Source of the DNA: an uncultured Paracoccaceae bacterium
Lineage (GTDB): Bacteria; Pseudomonadota; Alphaproteobacteria; Rhodobacterales; Rhodobacteraceae
Direction of reading: 5' to 3'
Assembly (NCBI GenBank): GCA_947488605.1
Contig: CANKZJ010000001.1
Location: forward strand, 186,001 to 250,000
DNA length: 64,000 bases
In this document: positions 50,275-59,821 of the stretch, piece after piece
Layout of the letters: each line of letters starts with the position of its first letter
Position numbering within the stretch: the stretch's first letter is position 1
The notes under the pieces: generated by a model
What the model saw: the letters and a program-made list of their open reading frames with translations, nothing else
Told to the model about the DNA's origin: nothing
The model's database searches: none
Position numbers and translations under genes: made by a program

Positions 50275-51876
50275 TTAAGACACCCCATGGCTTTGCAGAA
50301 AAGTGACAAGTGCGGCAGTTGAGCCATCCTTGCCCTCAGCCGATTGTTGCCCTTCCACAACCGGCTGAAGCGCTGTGGCAAGCTCTTTGCCCAGTTCAAC
50401 GCCCCATTGGTCGTAAGAGTTAATACCCAGCACAACCCCTTCAACGAACACACGGTGCTCATAAAGAGCCACAATCTGGCCCAGCACCTCGGGCGTTAAT
50501 TGCGGATATGCGATGGTCACCGAAGGCCGGTTACCTGTGAAAACACGGTGACGCGCTTGCCGTTCAAGCTCGGCACCCGTGAACTTGTCCGCTATTTTGG
50601 ACCGCGCTTCATCAAGATCGCGTCCGCGCATCAACGCCTCGGACTGCGCCAAGCAGTTCGCGACAAGCAATTGGTGCTGGTGGTGTAAATCATCTTCATG
50701 ACCACGTGCTGCAACCAAGAATTCGCAGGGGACCACGCGCGTGCCTTGGTGGATCAGTTGGTAGAACGCATGTTGACCATTCGTGCCTGGTTCACCCCAA
50801 ACCACGGGCCCGCTCGGCACCTCTAGGTCGGCACCGTCCATGCTGACACCTTTGCCGTTACTCTCCATTTCTAGTTGCTGAAGGTACGCAGGCAAACGCG
50901 CCAAAAGATTATCATAAGGTAAGACCGCACGCGTGGCATATCCACAAATCTGATTGTGCCAGATACCAACCAAAGCCAACATTGCAGGCAGATTGTCCTG
51001 CCAAGCCGCGGCTTGGAAATGCTTGTCCATTGCCTGCGCGCCACGCAAAAAGGCGCGGAATGCATCAGGGCCAATCGCAATCATCAGCGACAGGCCAATT
51101 GGACCCCACATTGAATAACGCCCCCCCACCCAGTCTTCGAAACCAAAGACACGCGATGGATCGATACCAAAGTCGGCTGTTTTATCCGCAGCCGTCGACA
51201 GCGCCGCAAATTGCGCGCCGGTATCGTGGACATCTTGCGACATCCACGCTTGTGCGGTGCGCGCGTTCGTCATCGTCTCAATCGTGGTAAACGTCTTGGA
51301 CGCGACAATCACTAATGTCGTTGCCGGATCACAGCTGCGCAAAACACTTGCCACATCCGCGGGGTCGACGTTGCTGACAAAATGACAGCGTGGTCCATCA
51401 TGATAAGGTGCAAGCGCCTTCACAGCCATCGCAGGGCCCAAATCAGAGCCTCCGATCCCGATATTGACGACGTCCTTAATTTGCCCGCCCTGCCCGGCAA
51501 ATGCGCCACTGCGCACCTGCGTTGCAAAACCTGCCATGCGATCAAGCGTGTCCAAGACGTCGGGCATGACATCTTGTCCCTCCACCACGACCGGATCACC
51601 ATCAAGGTTGCGCAAGGCTGTGTGCAACACAGCACGCCCTTCGGTTTCGTTGATTACGGCACCCGAAAACATAGCGTCGCGCCTTTGGGCTACATGCGCC
51701 GCCTCAAGCAACCCGACCAACAGCGTTCGCGCAGTGGCATCAATATTCGTCTTTGCATAATCCAACCGCATATCGCCTGCTTCGGCAACGAAATCGGCAG
51801 CACGCACCGCATCAACCAGCGTTTCAAATCGACGGGTTTTGGTTGTCTGATAGTGCGCGCGCAGGTCATCCCACAT
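50275..51876 (-). CDS. pgi: Glucose-6-phosphate isomerase
   Basis: Interconverts glucose-6-phosphate and fructose-6-phosphate. It has 533 residues with the classic signatures [32 protein letters not shown] and the second PGI signature region [19 protein letters not shown], plus GNGKGVS-type [11 protein letters not shown] loop. ATG at 51876 has GGAG upstream; the frame extends six codons further without support. It is last in zwf-pgl-pgi, 2 bases after pgl. Confidence 0.97.
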   Translation of the reverse strand: MWDDLRAHYQTTKTRRFETLVDAVRAADFVAEAGDMRLDYAKTNIDATARTLLVGLLEAAHVAQRRDAMFSGAVINETEGRAVLHTALRNLDGDPVVVEGQDVMPDVLDTLDRMAGFATQVRSGAFAGQGGQIKDVVNIGIGGSDLGPAMAVKALAPYHDGPRCHFVSNVDPADVASVLRSCDPATTLVIVASKTFTTIETMTNARTAQAWMSQDVHDTGAQFAALSTAADKTADFGIDPSRVFGFEDWVGGRYSMWGPIGLSLMIAIGPDAFRAFLRGAQAMDKHFQAAAWQDNLPAMLALVGIWHNQICGYATRAVLPYDNLLARLPAYLQQLEMESNGKGVSMDGADLEVPSGPVVWGEPGTNGQHAFYQLIHQGTRVVPCEFLVAARGHEDDLHHQHQLLVANCLAQSEALMRGRDLDEARSKIADKFTGAELERQARHRVFTGNRPSVTIAYPQLTPEVLGQIVALYEHRVFVEGVVLGINSYDQWGVELGKELATALQPVVEGQQSAEGKDGSTAALVTFLQSHGVS

Positions 51877-51878
51877 CT

Positions 51879-52550
51879 TCACCGCTCCGCCCAATGAACG
51901 ATAGATCCGTTCAGAACTGCAGCAATTGGCGCCTCATGCGGCGGCAAATGGCGCGCATTTTCAAGCGCTTCACGCTTTTCACCACCAACAATAACAATAT
52001 GCCTGCTCATTGCGGACTTTAGTACCTTTGCCGATAGTGTAATGCGTGGCTCCGGCGCGCCCGGTGCGCGCATCGCGACCAGCAAATCATCCCCGTTCAA
52101 AGCATGGTCAAGTTGATCTGCGCCGGGGAAAATAGAGGCCGTGTGCATGTCAGCGCCCATGCCCAACAGCATCACGGAAATCGGTAGTTCCGGCGCAAGA
52201 GCTGCGGCCAATTCAGGCAGTTTCTCTTCTGGCGCGGGCGCATCCGTGTAAAGGGGCACGTAGGTGGCAGATGCAGCACGATCGACCAGCAGCCTTTCGC
52301 GCAAAAGACGCGTATTGGACCTGTCTGAACTTTCAGGCACCCAACGCTCGTCTGTCAGCATCACATGCACGCGTGCCCAGTCCAGATCAACGGCCGAGAG
52401 ACTGTCAAAGATCGGGCCTGGCGTGGTCCCACCGGGCACCGCAAAGGACGCGTGGTCATGCACCAAGAGGCAATTCTTCAATTCACTGGCCAGCGTATCG
52501 GCCAGATCCATCATCATCATTTCAGCGTCTGGGTAATCGATGATTTTCAT
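51879..52550 (-). CDS. pgl: 6-phosphogluconolactonase
   Basis: Hydrolyses 6-phosphogluconolactone. The 223-residue DevB/Pgl-type protein has [16 protein letters not shown] (sugar phosphate loop), [22 protein letters not shown] (family signature) and [24 protein letters not shown] at 52550 has AAAAGGAG 8 bases upstream. Middle gene of zwf-pgl-pgi. Confidence 0.93.
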   Translation of the reverse strand: MKIIDYPDAEMMMMDLADTLASELKNCLLVHDHASFAVPGGTTPGPIFDSLSAVDLDWARVHVMLTDERWVPESSDRSNTRLLRERLLVDRAASATYVPLYTDAPAPEEKLPELAAALAPELPISVMLLGMGADMHTASIFPGADQLDHALNGDDLLVAMRAPGAPEPRITLSAKVLKSAMSRHIVIVGGEKREALENARHLPPHEAPIAAVLNGSIVHWAER

Positions 52551-52577
52551 CCACCGCACTCCTTTTGAAAATTAGTG

Positions 52578-54032
52578 TCAGCCTTTGATCTCACGCCATT
52601 TGCGGCCGTCACGGTGCATCAGCATCATTGCATCCTCTGGCCCCGAAGACCCGGCATCATAGTGCTTTGGCACATCATTGCGCGCCTCCCAGCCTTGGAT
52701 CAGTGGATCGGTCCACTGCCATGCGGCCTCCACCTCGTCACCGCGCATAAAGAGCGTTTGATTGCCGCGGATCACATCCATGATCAGTCGCTCGTATGCG
52801 TCCGTCACATCCTCGGCATCATCGCCCAATGCATCTGCAAATGTCATGTCCAACGGCACGTCTATCAGACGCATACCACCCGGACCGGGTTCTTTGATCG
52901 TAACCTGCAAGTCCATTCCTTCGTTGGGTTGCAAGCGGATCGATAGGATGTTGCGATGGCGCGCTTCATCCCCCTCAAAAATCGTGTGGCCAAGGTCTTT
53001 GAACACAACGGCAATCTCGGATGATCGCGCCTTCATCCGCTTGCCGGTCCGCAAATAAAACGGAACACCCGCCCACCGCCAGTTCGCGATATGGCAGCGC
53101 ATTGCCATAAAGCTTTCGGTAAAGCTGCGAGGGTTCTCGGCGTCTTCGCGGTAGCTTGGGCCATCAGGCCCTGCATCATATTGGCCACGTACGATGTGGT
53201 GATAATCAATCGGTTGCAACGCCCTGATCACTTTTAGCTTTTCGTCGCGCACGGCGTCCGCTTCAAATTGACCGGGCGGCTCCATCGCGATCAAGCACAA
53301 CAGCTGCATCAGGTGGTTTTGCACCATATCGCGCATCGCACCTGATTTATCGTAGTAAGCGCCACGTCCGCCGACACCGACAGTCTCTGCGACGGTAATC
53401 TGGATATGATCGACGTAGTGGTTATTCCAAAGCGGCTCGAACAGGACGTTGCCAAAACGCACTGCCATCAGGTTTTGAACCGTTTCTTTGCCCAAGTAAT
53501 GGTCGATACGGTAAATCTGGCGCTCGTCAAAATGCGCAGCCAATGTCTCATTTAGCGCGCGCGCCGTCTCCAAGTCGCGACCAAAGGGTTTCTCCACAAC
53601 AATGCGGCTTTTTCTATTCGCAATATCATTGGTGTGCAGCCGTTGGGCCAAATCGCCAAATAGCGATGGTGCGACCGAAAAGTAGAATGCCTGCACAACG
53701 TCTTGGCGCACAAGCGATGCCAATTCTGTCCAGCCGCCATCGCCTTTTGCATCAATCGCGACATATTCCAATTGTTGAAGAAAGGCCTTCAAACCTTTGG
53801 TATTGCTCGCTTCTTCACCACCAAACTCCGCAACTGCATCAGCGATCATTTTGCGATACCCCACGGCATCCAAATCTGAACGCGCAGCGCCGATGATGCG
53901 AGAGCCGTTTGGCATTTGGCCAGATAAGAAGCGGCGAAAAAGACCCGGCAGAATTTTGCGGCGGGCGAGATCACCAGTGCCACCAAAAATGACCAGATCA
54001 AATTCTTCGACCGGAATGACGCGAGAAACCAT
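52578..54032 (-). CDS. zwf: Glucose-6-phosphate dehydrogenase
   Basis: Oxidises glucose-6-phosphate, the entry of the Entner-Doudoroff and pentose phosphate routes. The 484-residue protein begins VSRVIPVEEFDLVIFGGTGD (coenzyme loop GGTGDL near residue 15), with RIDHYLGKETVQNL (substrate and active-site residues) and RIVVEKPFGRDLETAR. ATG at 54032 with GGGGAG upstream. First gene of zwf-pgl-pgi. A perfect palindrome lies 24 bases upstream. Confidence 0.97.
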   Translation of the reverse strand: MVSRVIPVEEFDLVIFGGTGDLARRKILPGLFRRFLSGQMPNGSRIIGAARSDLDAVGYRKMIADAVAEFGGEEASNTKGLKAFLQQLEYVAIDAKGDGGWTELASLVRQDVVQAFYFSVAPSLFGDLAQRLHTNDIANRKSRIVVEKPFGRDLETARALNETLAAHFDERQIYRIDHYLGKETVQNLMAVRFGNVLFEPLWNNHYVDHIQITVAETVGVGGRGAYYDKSGAMRDMVQNHLMQLLCLIAMEPPGQFEADAVRDEKLKVIRALQPIDYHHIVRGQYDAGPDGPSYREDAENPRSFTESFMAMRCHIANWRWAGVPFYLRTGKRMKARSSEIAVVFKDLGHTIFEGDEARHRNILSIRLQPNEGMDLQVTIKEPGPGGMRLIDVPLDMTFADALGDDAEDVTDAYERLIMDVIRGNQTLFMRGDEVEAAWQWTDPLIQGWEARNDVPKHYDAGSSGPEDAMMLMHRDGRKWREIKG

Positions 54033-54055
54033 AGCAAACTCCCCTATGGACAGAA

Positions 54056-54069
54056 CGTTAGCGCTAACG
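54056..54069. promoter_or_regulatory. Perfect palindrome before zwf, LacI-type operator candidate
   Basis: CGTTAGC-GCTAACG, a perfect 14-base palindrome with the central CG of LacI-family operators, 24-37 bases before the zwf ATG and directly upstream of the ribosome site. No LacI-family gene lies nearby. It differs from the AglR core (AAGCGCTT), so a different regulator is implied. Confidence 0.75.
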
Positions 54070-54111
54070 ACGCCTAACTACCCCGCCCATGCTGCCAAGT
54101 CTAGCGTCAGA

Positions 54112-54699
54112 TTACGCGTCGAGCTCTGCATCCCAATAGAGGAAATCCATCCAGCTTTCGTGCAAATGGTTGGGCGGGAATTTCCGACCCACATTATGCA
54201 ATTGTTCTGCAACCGGGCGGCGCGGCGTCTTATTCAAACGCATTCCGGATTGTTTGAGCGACCGTGACCCTTTGCGCAGATTGCAAGGCGAACATGCTGC
54301 AACGACATTTTCCCAACTGGTGATACCCCCGCTGGCGCGGGGTACAACGTGATCGAAGGTCAGATCGCCCTTGGCATTGCAATATTGGCAACAAAACTGA
54401 TCCCGCAGAAAAAGATTAAAGCGTGTGAATGCCACCTGTTTTTGTGGCTTCACATAGTCCTTGAGCACGACGACAGATGGAATGCGGATCACGGTCGAGG
54501 GGCTCCGCGCAACTTCATCATATTCGCTCACAATATCAACACGGTCGAGCCATGCAGCTTTGACTGCCTCTTGCCACGGCCAAAGCGACAAAGGGTAATA
54601 TGACAGCGGGCGATAATCGGCATTCAACACAAGCGCAGGATAGTGCTTGAGCGCACCCGGAGCGCGCACAAAGTCGGTTCTGAATTCTGTCTGCGTCAT
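54112..54699 (-). CDS. HNH endonuclease family protein
   Basis: A 195-residue HNH nuclease of the kind common in alphaproteobacteria. It has the zinc pair CCQYCN, the catalytic strand LTFDHVVPRASGG, then ENVVAACSPCNLRKGSR with the second zinc pair and the helix. The N-terminal half (VLNADYRPLSYYPLSLWPW) is typical of the family. Biological role unknown; it is not obviously part of a restriction or phage system here. A strong promoter-like sequence lies upstream. Confidence 0.85.
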   Translation of the reverse strand: MTQTEFRTDFVRAPGALKHYPALVLNADYRPLSYYPLSLWPWQEAVKAAWLDRVDIVSEYDEVARSPSTVIRIPSVVVLKDYVKPQKQVAFTRFNLFLRDQFCCQYCNAKGDLTFDHVVPRASGGITSWENVVAACSPCNLRKGSRSLKQSGMRLNKTPRRPVAEQLHNVGRKFPPNHLHESWMDFLYWDAELDA

Positions 54700-54768
54700 T
54701 GCTCACATCCCAGATAGGCTGTGCGGGAGCAGTCTTGGCGGCGGTCCCGCATTCCTCTTATGGGACTG

Positions 54769-54796
54769 ACTATATATAGCGTCAGTTTTGTGACAA
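54769..54796 (-). promoter_or_regulatory. Promoter of the HNH gene with overlapping inverted repeat
   Basis: On the minus strand TTGTCA, a 16-base spacer and TATAGT. An inverted repeat ACTGAC (54765-54770) / GTCAGT (54781-54786) covers the -10 box and the spacer, so it may be a repressor site. Distance to the ATG is about 70 bases. Confidence 0.55.
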
Positions 54797-54927
54797 CCCC
54801 CAGAATATGCGGCAAAAAGTGTCGCTGATGGCACGGCTTCGACGACCATCCACACCGCTGACCCGAATTCAATCAAGACTCGGTTCAGATGCCAAAAAAT
54901 TCTAGGTTCTTTTCGCCAATTGTCTGG

Positions 54928-55653
54928 CTATGCGGCCTCTGGTTCTTCTGCCAGAACAACTTCAGCCGGACCCCTTGCCTTCGCAAACTGCATCGCCATT
55001 TCTGCATCTTTCAGCAAGACTGATAGCGGCGTTTCACCATCTGCGCGTACGACACCAATCGAAACGGTCACCTCAAAATGCAATTTGCCTGCCGTCACCT
55101 GAAGCGCTTCGGTCAAGCGTTCGGCGACCTGCGATCCATCCTCAAGCGGTGTACCAGGCAGAAAAACAGCAATCTTGGGGCCGTCAACGCGGCCGACGAA
55201 ATCTGTCACTCGCATGACTTCGCGCAACCGGATCGCCAGCGCCATCAAACAAAGATCGCCCGCGTGATAGTCATACTTGGTATTCACATCACCGAGTCGG
55301 TCAATATCCAACATCAAAATCACGCCTGCCTGCGACAAACGCCGATTGACCGCTTTGATAAATCCTTGCCGTTGCAAAAGCCCGGTCATGGCATCGGTTT
55401 CAGCGGCAATAATCAACTGTTTTCGCAACCGGCCCATATCCGACATGATGCCGGTCGAGATAGCATAAACCGGCAACCCCAACATGGCCATATTTCCAAG
55501 GTAGTCCGGCCAATATCCGTCAAAGTAGTTATCGCTCATCACGTCATGGGCAAAAACGGTCCCAACCACCATGCAGGCAAGGACCAAATAGCGCAGCACC
55601 CACCCCAGACGGTTGCGTGGGCCAAGAAGCGACACAATCGGGCTTTGAACCAT
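54928..55653 (-). CDS. Membrane GGDEF-domain protein with degenerate active site
   Basis: A 241-residue protein with two N-terminal TM helices (LGWVLRYLVLACMVVGTVFA and LGNMAMLGLPVYAISTGIMS) and a GGDEF domain (about residues 85-230, DAMTGLLQRQGFIKAV, LMLDIDRLGDVN). The signature GGDEF is replaced by DGPKI at about residues 157-161, which removes the catalytic acids, so it should not make cyclic-di-GMP. It could bind GTP or a partner, or be a sensor scaffold. ATG at 55653; no strong ribosome site visible. Confidence 0.8.
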   Translation of the reverse strand: MVQSPIVSLLGPRNRLGWVLRYLVLACMVVGTVFAHDVMSDNYFDGYWPDYLGNMAMLGLPVYAISTGIMSDMGRLRKQLIIAAETDAMTGLLQRQGFIKAVNRRLSQAGVILMLDIDRLGDVNTKYDYHAGDLCLMALAIRLREVMRVTDFVGRVDGPKIAVFLPGTPLEDGSQVAERLTEALQVTAGKLHFEVTVSIGVVRADGETPLSVLLKDAEMAMQFAKARGPAEVVLAEEPEAA

Positions 55654-55738
55654 CACACCAATACTCTCTCATCACCGCGCCCTCGTTGTGATCAGATTGC
55701 CAGAAATGTGGAAACGAAAGTTTAACGCGTTGGCATAA

Positions 55739-56407
55739 TCAGCTGAGCCCCAGCCTGTCGCGCATAAACGCAAGTGCAACCGACAGCCCATCAGGTGCTA
55801 TGCCATGCCCAGTGCCCTTCATAATATGGGCATAGACCTCTTTCCAACCGGCACCCTCCAGCGCTTCTGCGGCGGCAGGCAAAGATTGCGGTGGCACCAC
55901 ATCATCTGCGTCACCGTGGATCAAAAGAACAGGCGGGCGGCTTTGGGTCTCGTCTGCAAGCAGTTCAGGCTCTAGCAAGCGACCTGAAAAAGCAACGATC
56001 CCGGCAATCGCATCTTCGCGACGCGGCACAACATGCAAAGCCATCATGGTACCTTGGGAAAACCCAAGAACGATAACTTGCTCTGGCAAAAGATCCTCAT
56101 CGACCATCACCCCATCAAGAAAAGCGTCCAAATCGGCGGCGGCGTGTTCCATGCCCGCCTGACTTTCTTCCTCGCTTGAGCCATCGATCCACGGGATCGG
56201 AAACCACTGTAAACCCATTGGTGCCGCGATACATGCCTCGGGCGCATCTGGTGCAATAAAAAGCGTATCCGGCAAGTGTTCGCCCAAGGGGTCCGCAAGA
56301 CCAATCAAATCAGCGCCATTTGCGCCGTATCCATGCAGGAAAACCACGCATGATCGTATTTCGCCTGATACCGGCTCGCGCCGCTGTGCTTCTAACGCCC
56401 GTGTCAT
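55739..56407 (-). CDS. Carboxylesterase/phospholipase-type alpha/beta hydrolase
   Basis: A 222-residue serine hydrolase of the esterase/phospholipase family (YpfH-like). The oxyanion segment is VVFLHGYGANGADLI, the nucleophile is in VIVLGFSQGTMM, the Asp in LLIHGDADDVVPP and the His in GTGHGIAPDG, so the triad is complete. Substrate unknown. Start ATG at 56407 overlaps the stop of the glycosylase gene (ATGA), giving a coupled pair. Confidence 0.85.
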   Translation of the reverse strand: MTRALEAQRREPVSGEIRSCVVFLHGYGANGADLIGLADPLGEHLPDTLFIAPDAPEACIAAPMGLQWFPIPWIDGSSEEESQAGMEHAAADLDAFLDGVMVDEDLLPEQVIVLGFSQGTMMALHVVPRREDAIAGIVAFSGRLLEPELLADETQSRPPVLLIHGDADDVVPPQSLPAAAEALEGAGWKEVYAHIMKGTGHGIAPDGLSVALAFMRDRLGLS

Positions 56408-57033
56408 CTGATGCCTTCCCGTTGTTTGTGATGCTTGTAGTAGGCCCACATGATCCGCGCTGCAACCGACCGCCATGGAGACCATGCCATCGCCATCGCG
56501 CGCAGCTCTTTTTCAGAAGGACGTTGTGGTAGATCGAAGATCAATTTCGCAGCCTCCTGCAACGCTAAATCACCGGGCGCGAAGACATCTGCGCGGCCCA
56601 GCGAGAACATCGTGTAGATCTCGGCTGTCCACGGCCCAATGCCTGGTACCGACACAAGCGTCTTGATCACTGCGACCGCTTCTAGTTCTTCAAGAGCGGC
56701 GTAATCTATGTCTGCCAGTGCCAATGCACGAGCATACCGCGCCTTTTGGCGGCTCAGACCCAATGCGCGCAAGTCTTTCTCGGACGTTCCGGCAACCTTG
56801 CCCGGTGTCACCATCTTAGCGTCTTGCAGCCTACCCCAAATCGCATTTGCAGAGGCCACACTGACTTGCTGACTGACAATTGCGCTGAGAAGTTCCGCAA
56901 ACCCGTCAGGTTTCAACCGCAACGGCAAAGGCGGCAGAACCTCCATCACAGCCGCAAATCGTGGCTCAGAAGCGCAAAGCCATTCCGCGCCTTCTGCAAC
57001 GCAGGCATTGCTTGTGATGATCCGTTCTTTCAC
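56404..57033 (-). CDS. DNA-3-methyladenine glycosylase II-like protein (HhH-GPD)
   Basis: Removes alkylated bases from DNA in base excision repair. The 209-residue protein has the helix-hairpin-helix VSVPGIGPWTAEIYTMFSLG, and the conserved Asp follows in ADVFAPGDLALQEAAK, matching AlkA-type HhH-GPD enzymes. Start: GTG at 57033 overlapping the cobK stop (GTGA); another GTG at 57048 is possible. No ADA/AlkB gene nearby. It is translationally coupled to cobK before and to the esterase after. Confidence 0.85.
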   Translation of the reverse strand: MKERIITSNACVAEGAEWLCASEPRFAAVMEVLPPLPLRLKPDGFAELLSAIVSQQVSVASANAIWGRLQDAKMVTPGKVAGTSEKDLRALGLSRQKARYARALALADIDYAALEELEAVAVIKTLVSVPGIGPWTAEIYTMFSLGRADVFAPGDLALQEAAKLIFDLPQRPSEKELRAMAMAWSPWRSVAARIMWAYYKHHKQREGIR

Positions 57034-57752
57034 AGGCCTGCAGCCCACTCTAGCGCGGCCTCAACAGTGTCAACCACCGGCCAGTCGCCGACTTCAGGCC
57101 GGGCAATCATAAGAACAGGAATACCGCATTGCCGTGCAGCAGTTAGTTTGGTTCTGCTTGCCGCACCGCCTGCGTTTTTCACCACCAGCCAATCCACACC
57201 AAGTTTCGTGAACAAAGCGACCTCATCTTCGACCGAAAATGGTGGACGACCAACAAGATAGCGCCCGCCAGCAAATGGAAATGGTTTCGTCGGTGGATCA
57301 ATCTGACGGCAAATCACCTCACACCCCTCTAGATTGGCAAATTTCTCAAGCGTCTGTCGGCCGGTTCCGAGGAAAACAGTATCGCCTTTCTCCACATGGC
57401 GCGCAGCCTCAGCCTCGGCCAGCATCGAAGTCCAACGGTCACCGGTTTCGGGCTGCCAAGGTGGTCTGAGAAACTGAAGATATGGTAAGCCCATCTCGCG
57501 ACAAATCAGAGCCGAGCGCCGGGTTATCCGGTCTGCAAAGGGATGTGTGGCGTCAAGCACGGCCGTTATTCCCTTATCCCTAACGTATGCGGTAAAACCT
57601 TCCGCGCCGCCAAAACCACCGATCCGCATTGGCAAAGGTTGTTGTGCCGGGCTGCGGGTCGCACCCGCGAGCGAAATAACGGCATCATGTCCTTGCAAAG
57701 CTTGGGCAATCTGGCGCGCCTCGCCGGTGCCGCCGAGCAATAGAAGGGTCAT
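57030..57752 (-). CDS. cobK: Precorrin-6A reductase
   Basis: NADPH-dependent reduction of the corrin macrocycle in cobalamin synthesis. The 240-residue protein has the starting Rossmann-like LLLLGGTGEARQIAQAL, DATHPFADRITRRS, YLQFLRPPWQP and VVKNAGGAASRTKLTAA, typical of CobK/CbiJ. ATG overlaps the cbiD stop (ATGA). It lies in the same operon as cbiD and precedes the DNA glycosylase gene. Confidence 0.92.
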   Translation of the reverse strand: MTLLLLGGTGEARQIAQALQGHDAVISLAGATRSPAQQPLPMRIGGFGGAEGFTAYVRDKGITAVLDATHPFADRITRRSALICREMGLPYLQFLRPPWQPETGDRWTSMLAEAEAARHVEKGDTVFLGTGRQTLEKFANLEGCEVICRQIDPPTKPFPFAGGRYLVGRPPFSVEDEVALFTKLGVDWLVVKNAGGAASRTKLTAARQCGIPVLMIARPEVGDWPVVDTVEAALEWAAGL

Positions 57753-58798
57753 GCCCCTGCCCGCCCGATGATCCGCCCCGCCCGGTCGATCACCACAATA
57801 TCAAAGGTAATACCGGCACTGCCAAAGCGTGCCTCAACGGCCTGCAACGCGTGGTTTGCGATCTTTTGCGATAGGTCCGTGCCTGCAATTTCAAACGCTT
57901 CCAGCGCAGTATTTGCGCTGGCAACTTTTGGATTATCCGCCAATTTCGCCAACGCCTCAAAATCCACCTGCGAGCGACCCGAGTGCAGATCGACCGCTCC
58001 TTGTGCAAGCTTCGTGATTTTTCCAATCCCACCACCGATGGTCACGCGTGCGATCGGATTTTTGACGAGGTATTTCAGCATGCCTCCCGCGAAATCCCCC
58101 ATGTCGAGCATGGCGTGATCTGGCAGGCCGCATAGCGCCTGCACCGTCGCCTCGGACGTCGCACCAGTGCAGCCTGCAACATGCGTCAGGCCGTCTGCGC
58201 GCGCGACATCAATGCCGCGGTGAATAGAGGCAATCCATGCTGCACAGCTGAACGGTCGCACAATGCCCGTTGTCCCAAGGATCGAAAGCCCACCTTTGAT
58301 ACCCAGACGCGGGTTCCATGTCTTGAGCGCCAACGCCTCACCTCCGGGCACGGAAACCTCAATCTCGACGTCAGGTGGGCAATTATTTTGAGCCGCCATC
58401 TCGGCCACGACATCTTGCATCATTTGACGTGGCACAGGATTGATCGCAGGCTCGCCCACGCCAATCGGCAAACCGGCCTTGGTGACGGTCCCGACGCCTT
58501 CACCAGCCGCAAAGCAGACACCACCGCCTGAGGTCTTGACTGTCACAACGATCAGCGCGCCATGCGTCACATCCGGATCATCGCCCGCATCCTTCGTGAT
58601 GCCAACCCGCGCCCAACCCGTCCCAACCTCGGCCAACGCAAGCGGAAACACCGGCGTTTCGCCCTTGGGCAGTGTGATCCCGATCTCTTTGGGGAACGCC
58701 CCGCCCCAAAGCCGCATCAGCGCCGCTTTGGTCGCGGCGGTCGCACAAGCGCCTGTGGTCCAGCCACGGCGCAGGTCAGAATTGGTTGCATCATTCAT
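57749..58798 (-). CDS. cbiD: Cobalt-precorrin-5B C(1)-methyltransferase CbiD
   Basis: Methylates C-1 of the corrin ring. The 349-residue protein carries the family start RRGWTTGACATAATKAAL and later VEIEVSVPGGEALALKTWNPRLGIKGGLSILGTTG, in which the central GGLSILGTTG is characteristic, and VTIGGGIGKITKLAQG. CbiD belongs to the anaerobic route, but many alphaproteobacteria with the aerobic route use it in place of CobF. I chose the ATG at 58798 (MNDATNSDLRRG); an upstream ATG in the frame lacks support. Divergent from cobA. Confidence 0.9.
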   Translation of the reverse strand: MNDATNSDLRRGWTTGACATAATKAALMRLWGGAFPKEIGITLPKGETPVFPLALAEVGTGWARVGITKDAGDDPDVTHGALIVVTVKTSGGGVCFAAGEGVGTVTKAGLPIGVGEPAINPVPRQMMQDVVAEMAAQNNCPPDVEIEVSVPGGEALALKTWNPRLGIKGGLSILGTTGIVRPFSCAAWIASIHRGIDVARADGLTHVAGCTGATSEATVQALCGLPDHAMLDMGDFAGGMLKYLVKNPIARVTIGGGIGKITKLAQGAVDLHSGRSQVDFEALAKLADNPKVASANTALEAFEIAGTDLSQKIANHALQAVEARFGSAGITFDIVVIDRAGRIIGRAGA

Positions 58799-58811
58799 TG
58801 CAGCGACGATA

Positions 58812-58874
58812 GGCAGGCAGACAGGTGACGGCAATCCGCAATACGAGGTCGTTTGTCACCTTTCCAAGCCTGCC
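58812..58874. repeat. Two-tier inverted repeat between cbiD and cobA
   Basis: GGCAGGC (58812-58818) pairs with GCCTGCC (58868-58874), and inside it AGGTGAC (58823-58829) pairs with GTCACCT (58855-58861), with an internal loop of 4 by 6 bases and a 25-base apical loop. Both arms are exact. It spans most of the 97-base intergenic region and reaches within 14 bases of the cbiD ATG and 22 of the cobA ATG. It is too short to be a standard cobalamin riboswitch. Confidence 0.7.
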
Positions 58875-58895
58875 AAGGAAAGGCATAAAGACACC

Positions 58896-59747
<852 letters not shown>

Positions 59748-59752
59748 CACCG

Positions 59753-59821
59753 ATGCGCATTGCTTTGCTTACACCTCTCAACGACGTGTCAGGCCGACAC
59801 TCACGTCTGCTAGCAAAATGA
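59753..59821 (+). CDS. Possible 22-residue leader peptide before cobB
   Basis: A short frame, MRIALLTPLNDVSGRHSRLLAK, whose TGA stop overlaps the cobB ATG (ATGA). It lacks a Shine-Dalgarno site, and cobB also lacks one, so the overlap could supply coupling. It may equally be chance. I list it because cobB has no other visible initiation signal. Confidence 0.25.
   Translation: MRIALLTPLNDVSGRHSRLLAK

Noticed and set aside
51961..51975. TCAAGCGCTTC inside pgl
   Set aside because: Same core as AglR sites but a single half-match inside coding sequence; no regulatory context.
58440..58895. Long upstream extension of the cobA frame
   Set aside because: It overlaps cbiD on the opposite strand and reads as low-complexity Pro/Ser/Thr sequence, typical of an antisense frame of a GC-rich gene.
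58799..58895. Cobalamin riboswitch between cbiD and cobA
   Set aside because: The region is only 97 bases; a standard cobalamin riboswitch is about 200 and the core AGGGAA/GGTG/B12-box order is absent. Only a CCTGCC fragment resembles a B12-box end.
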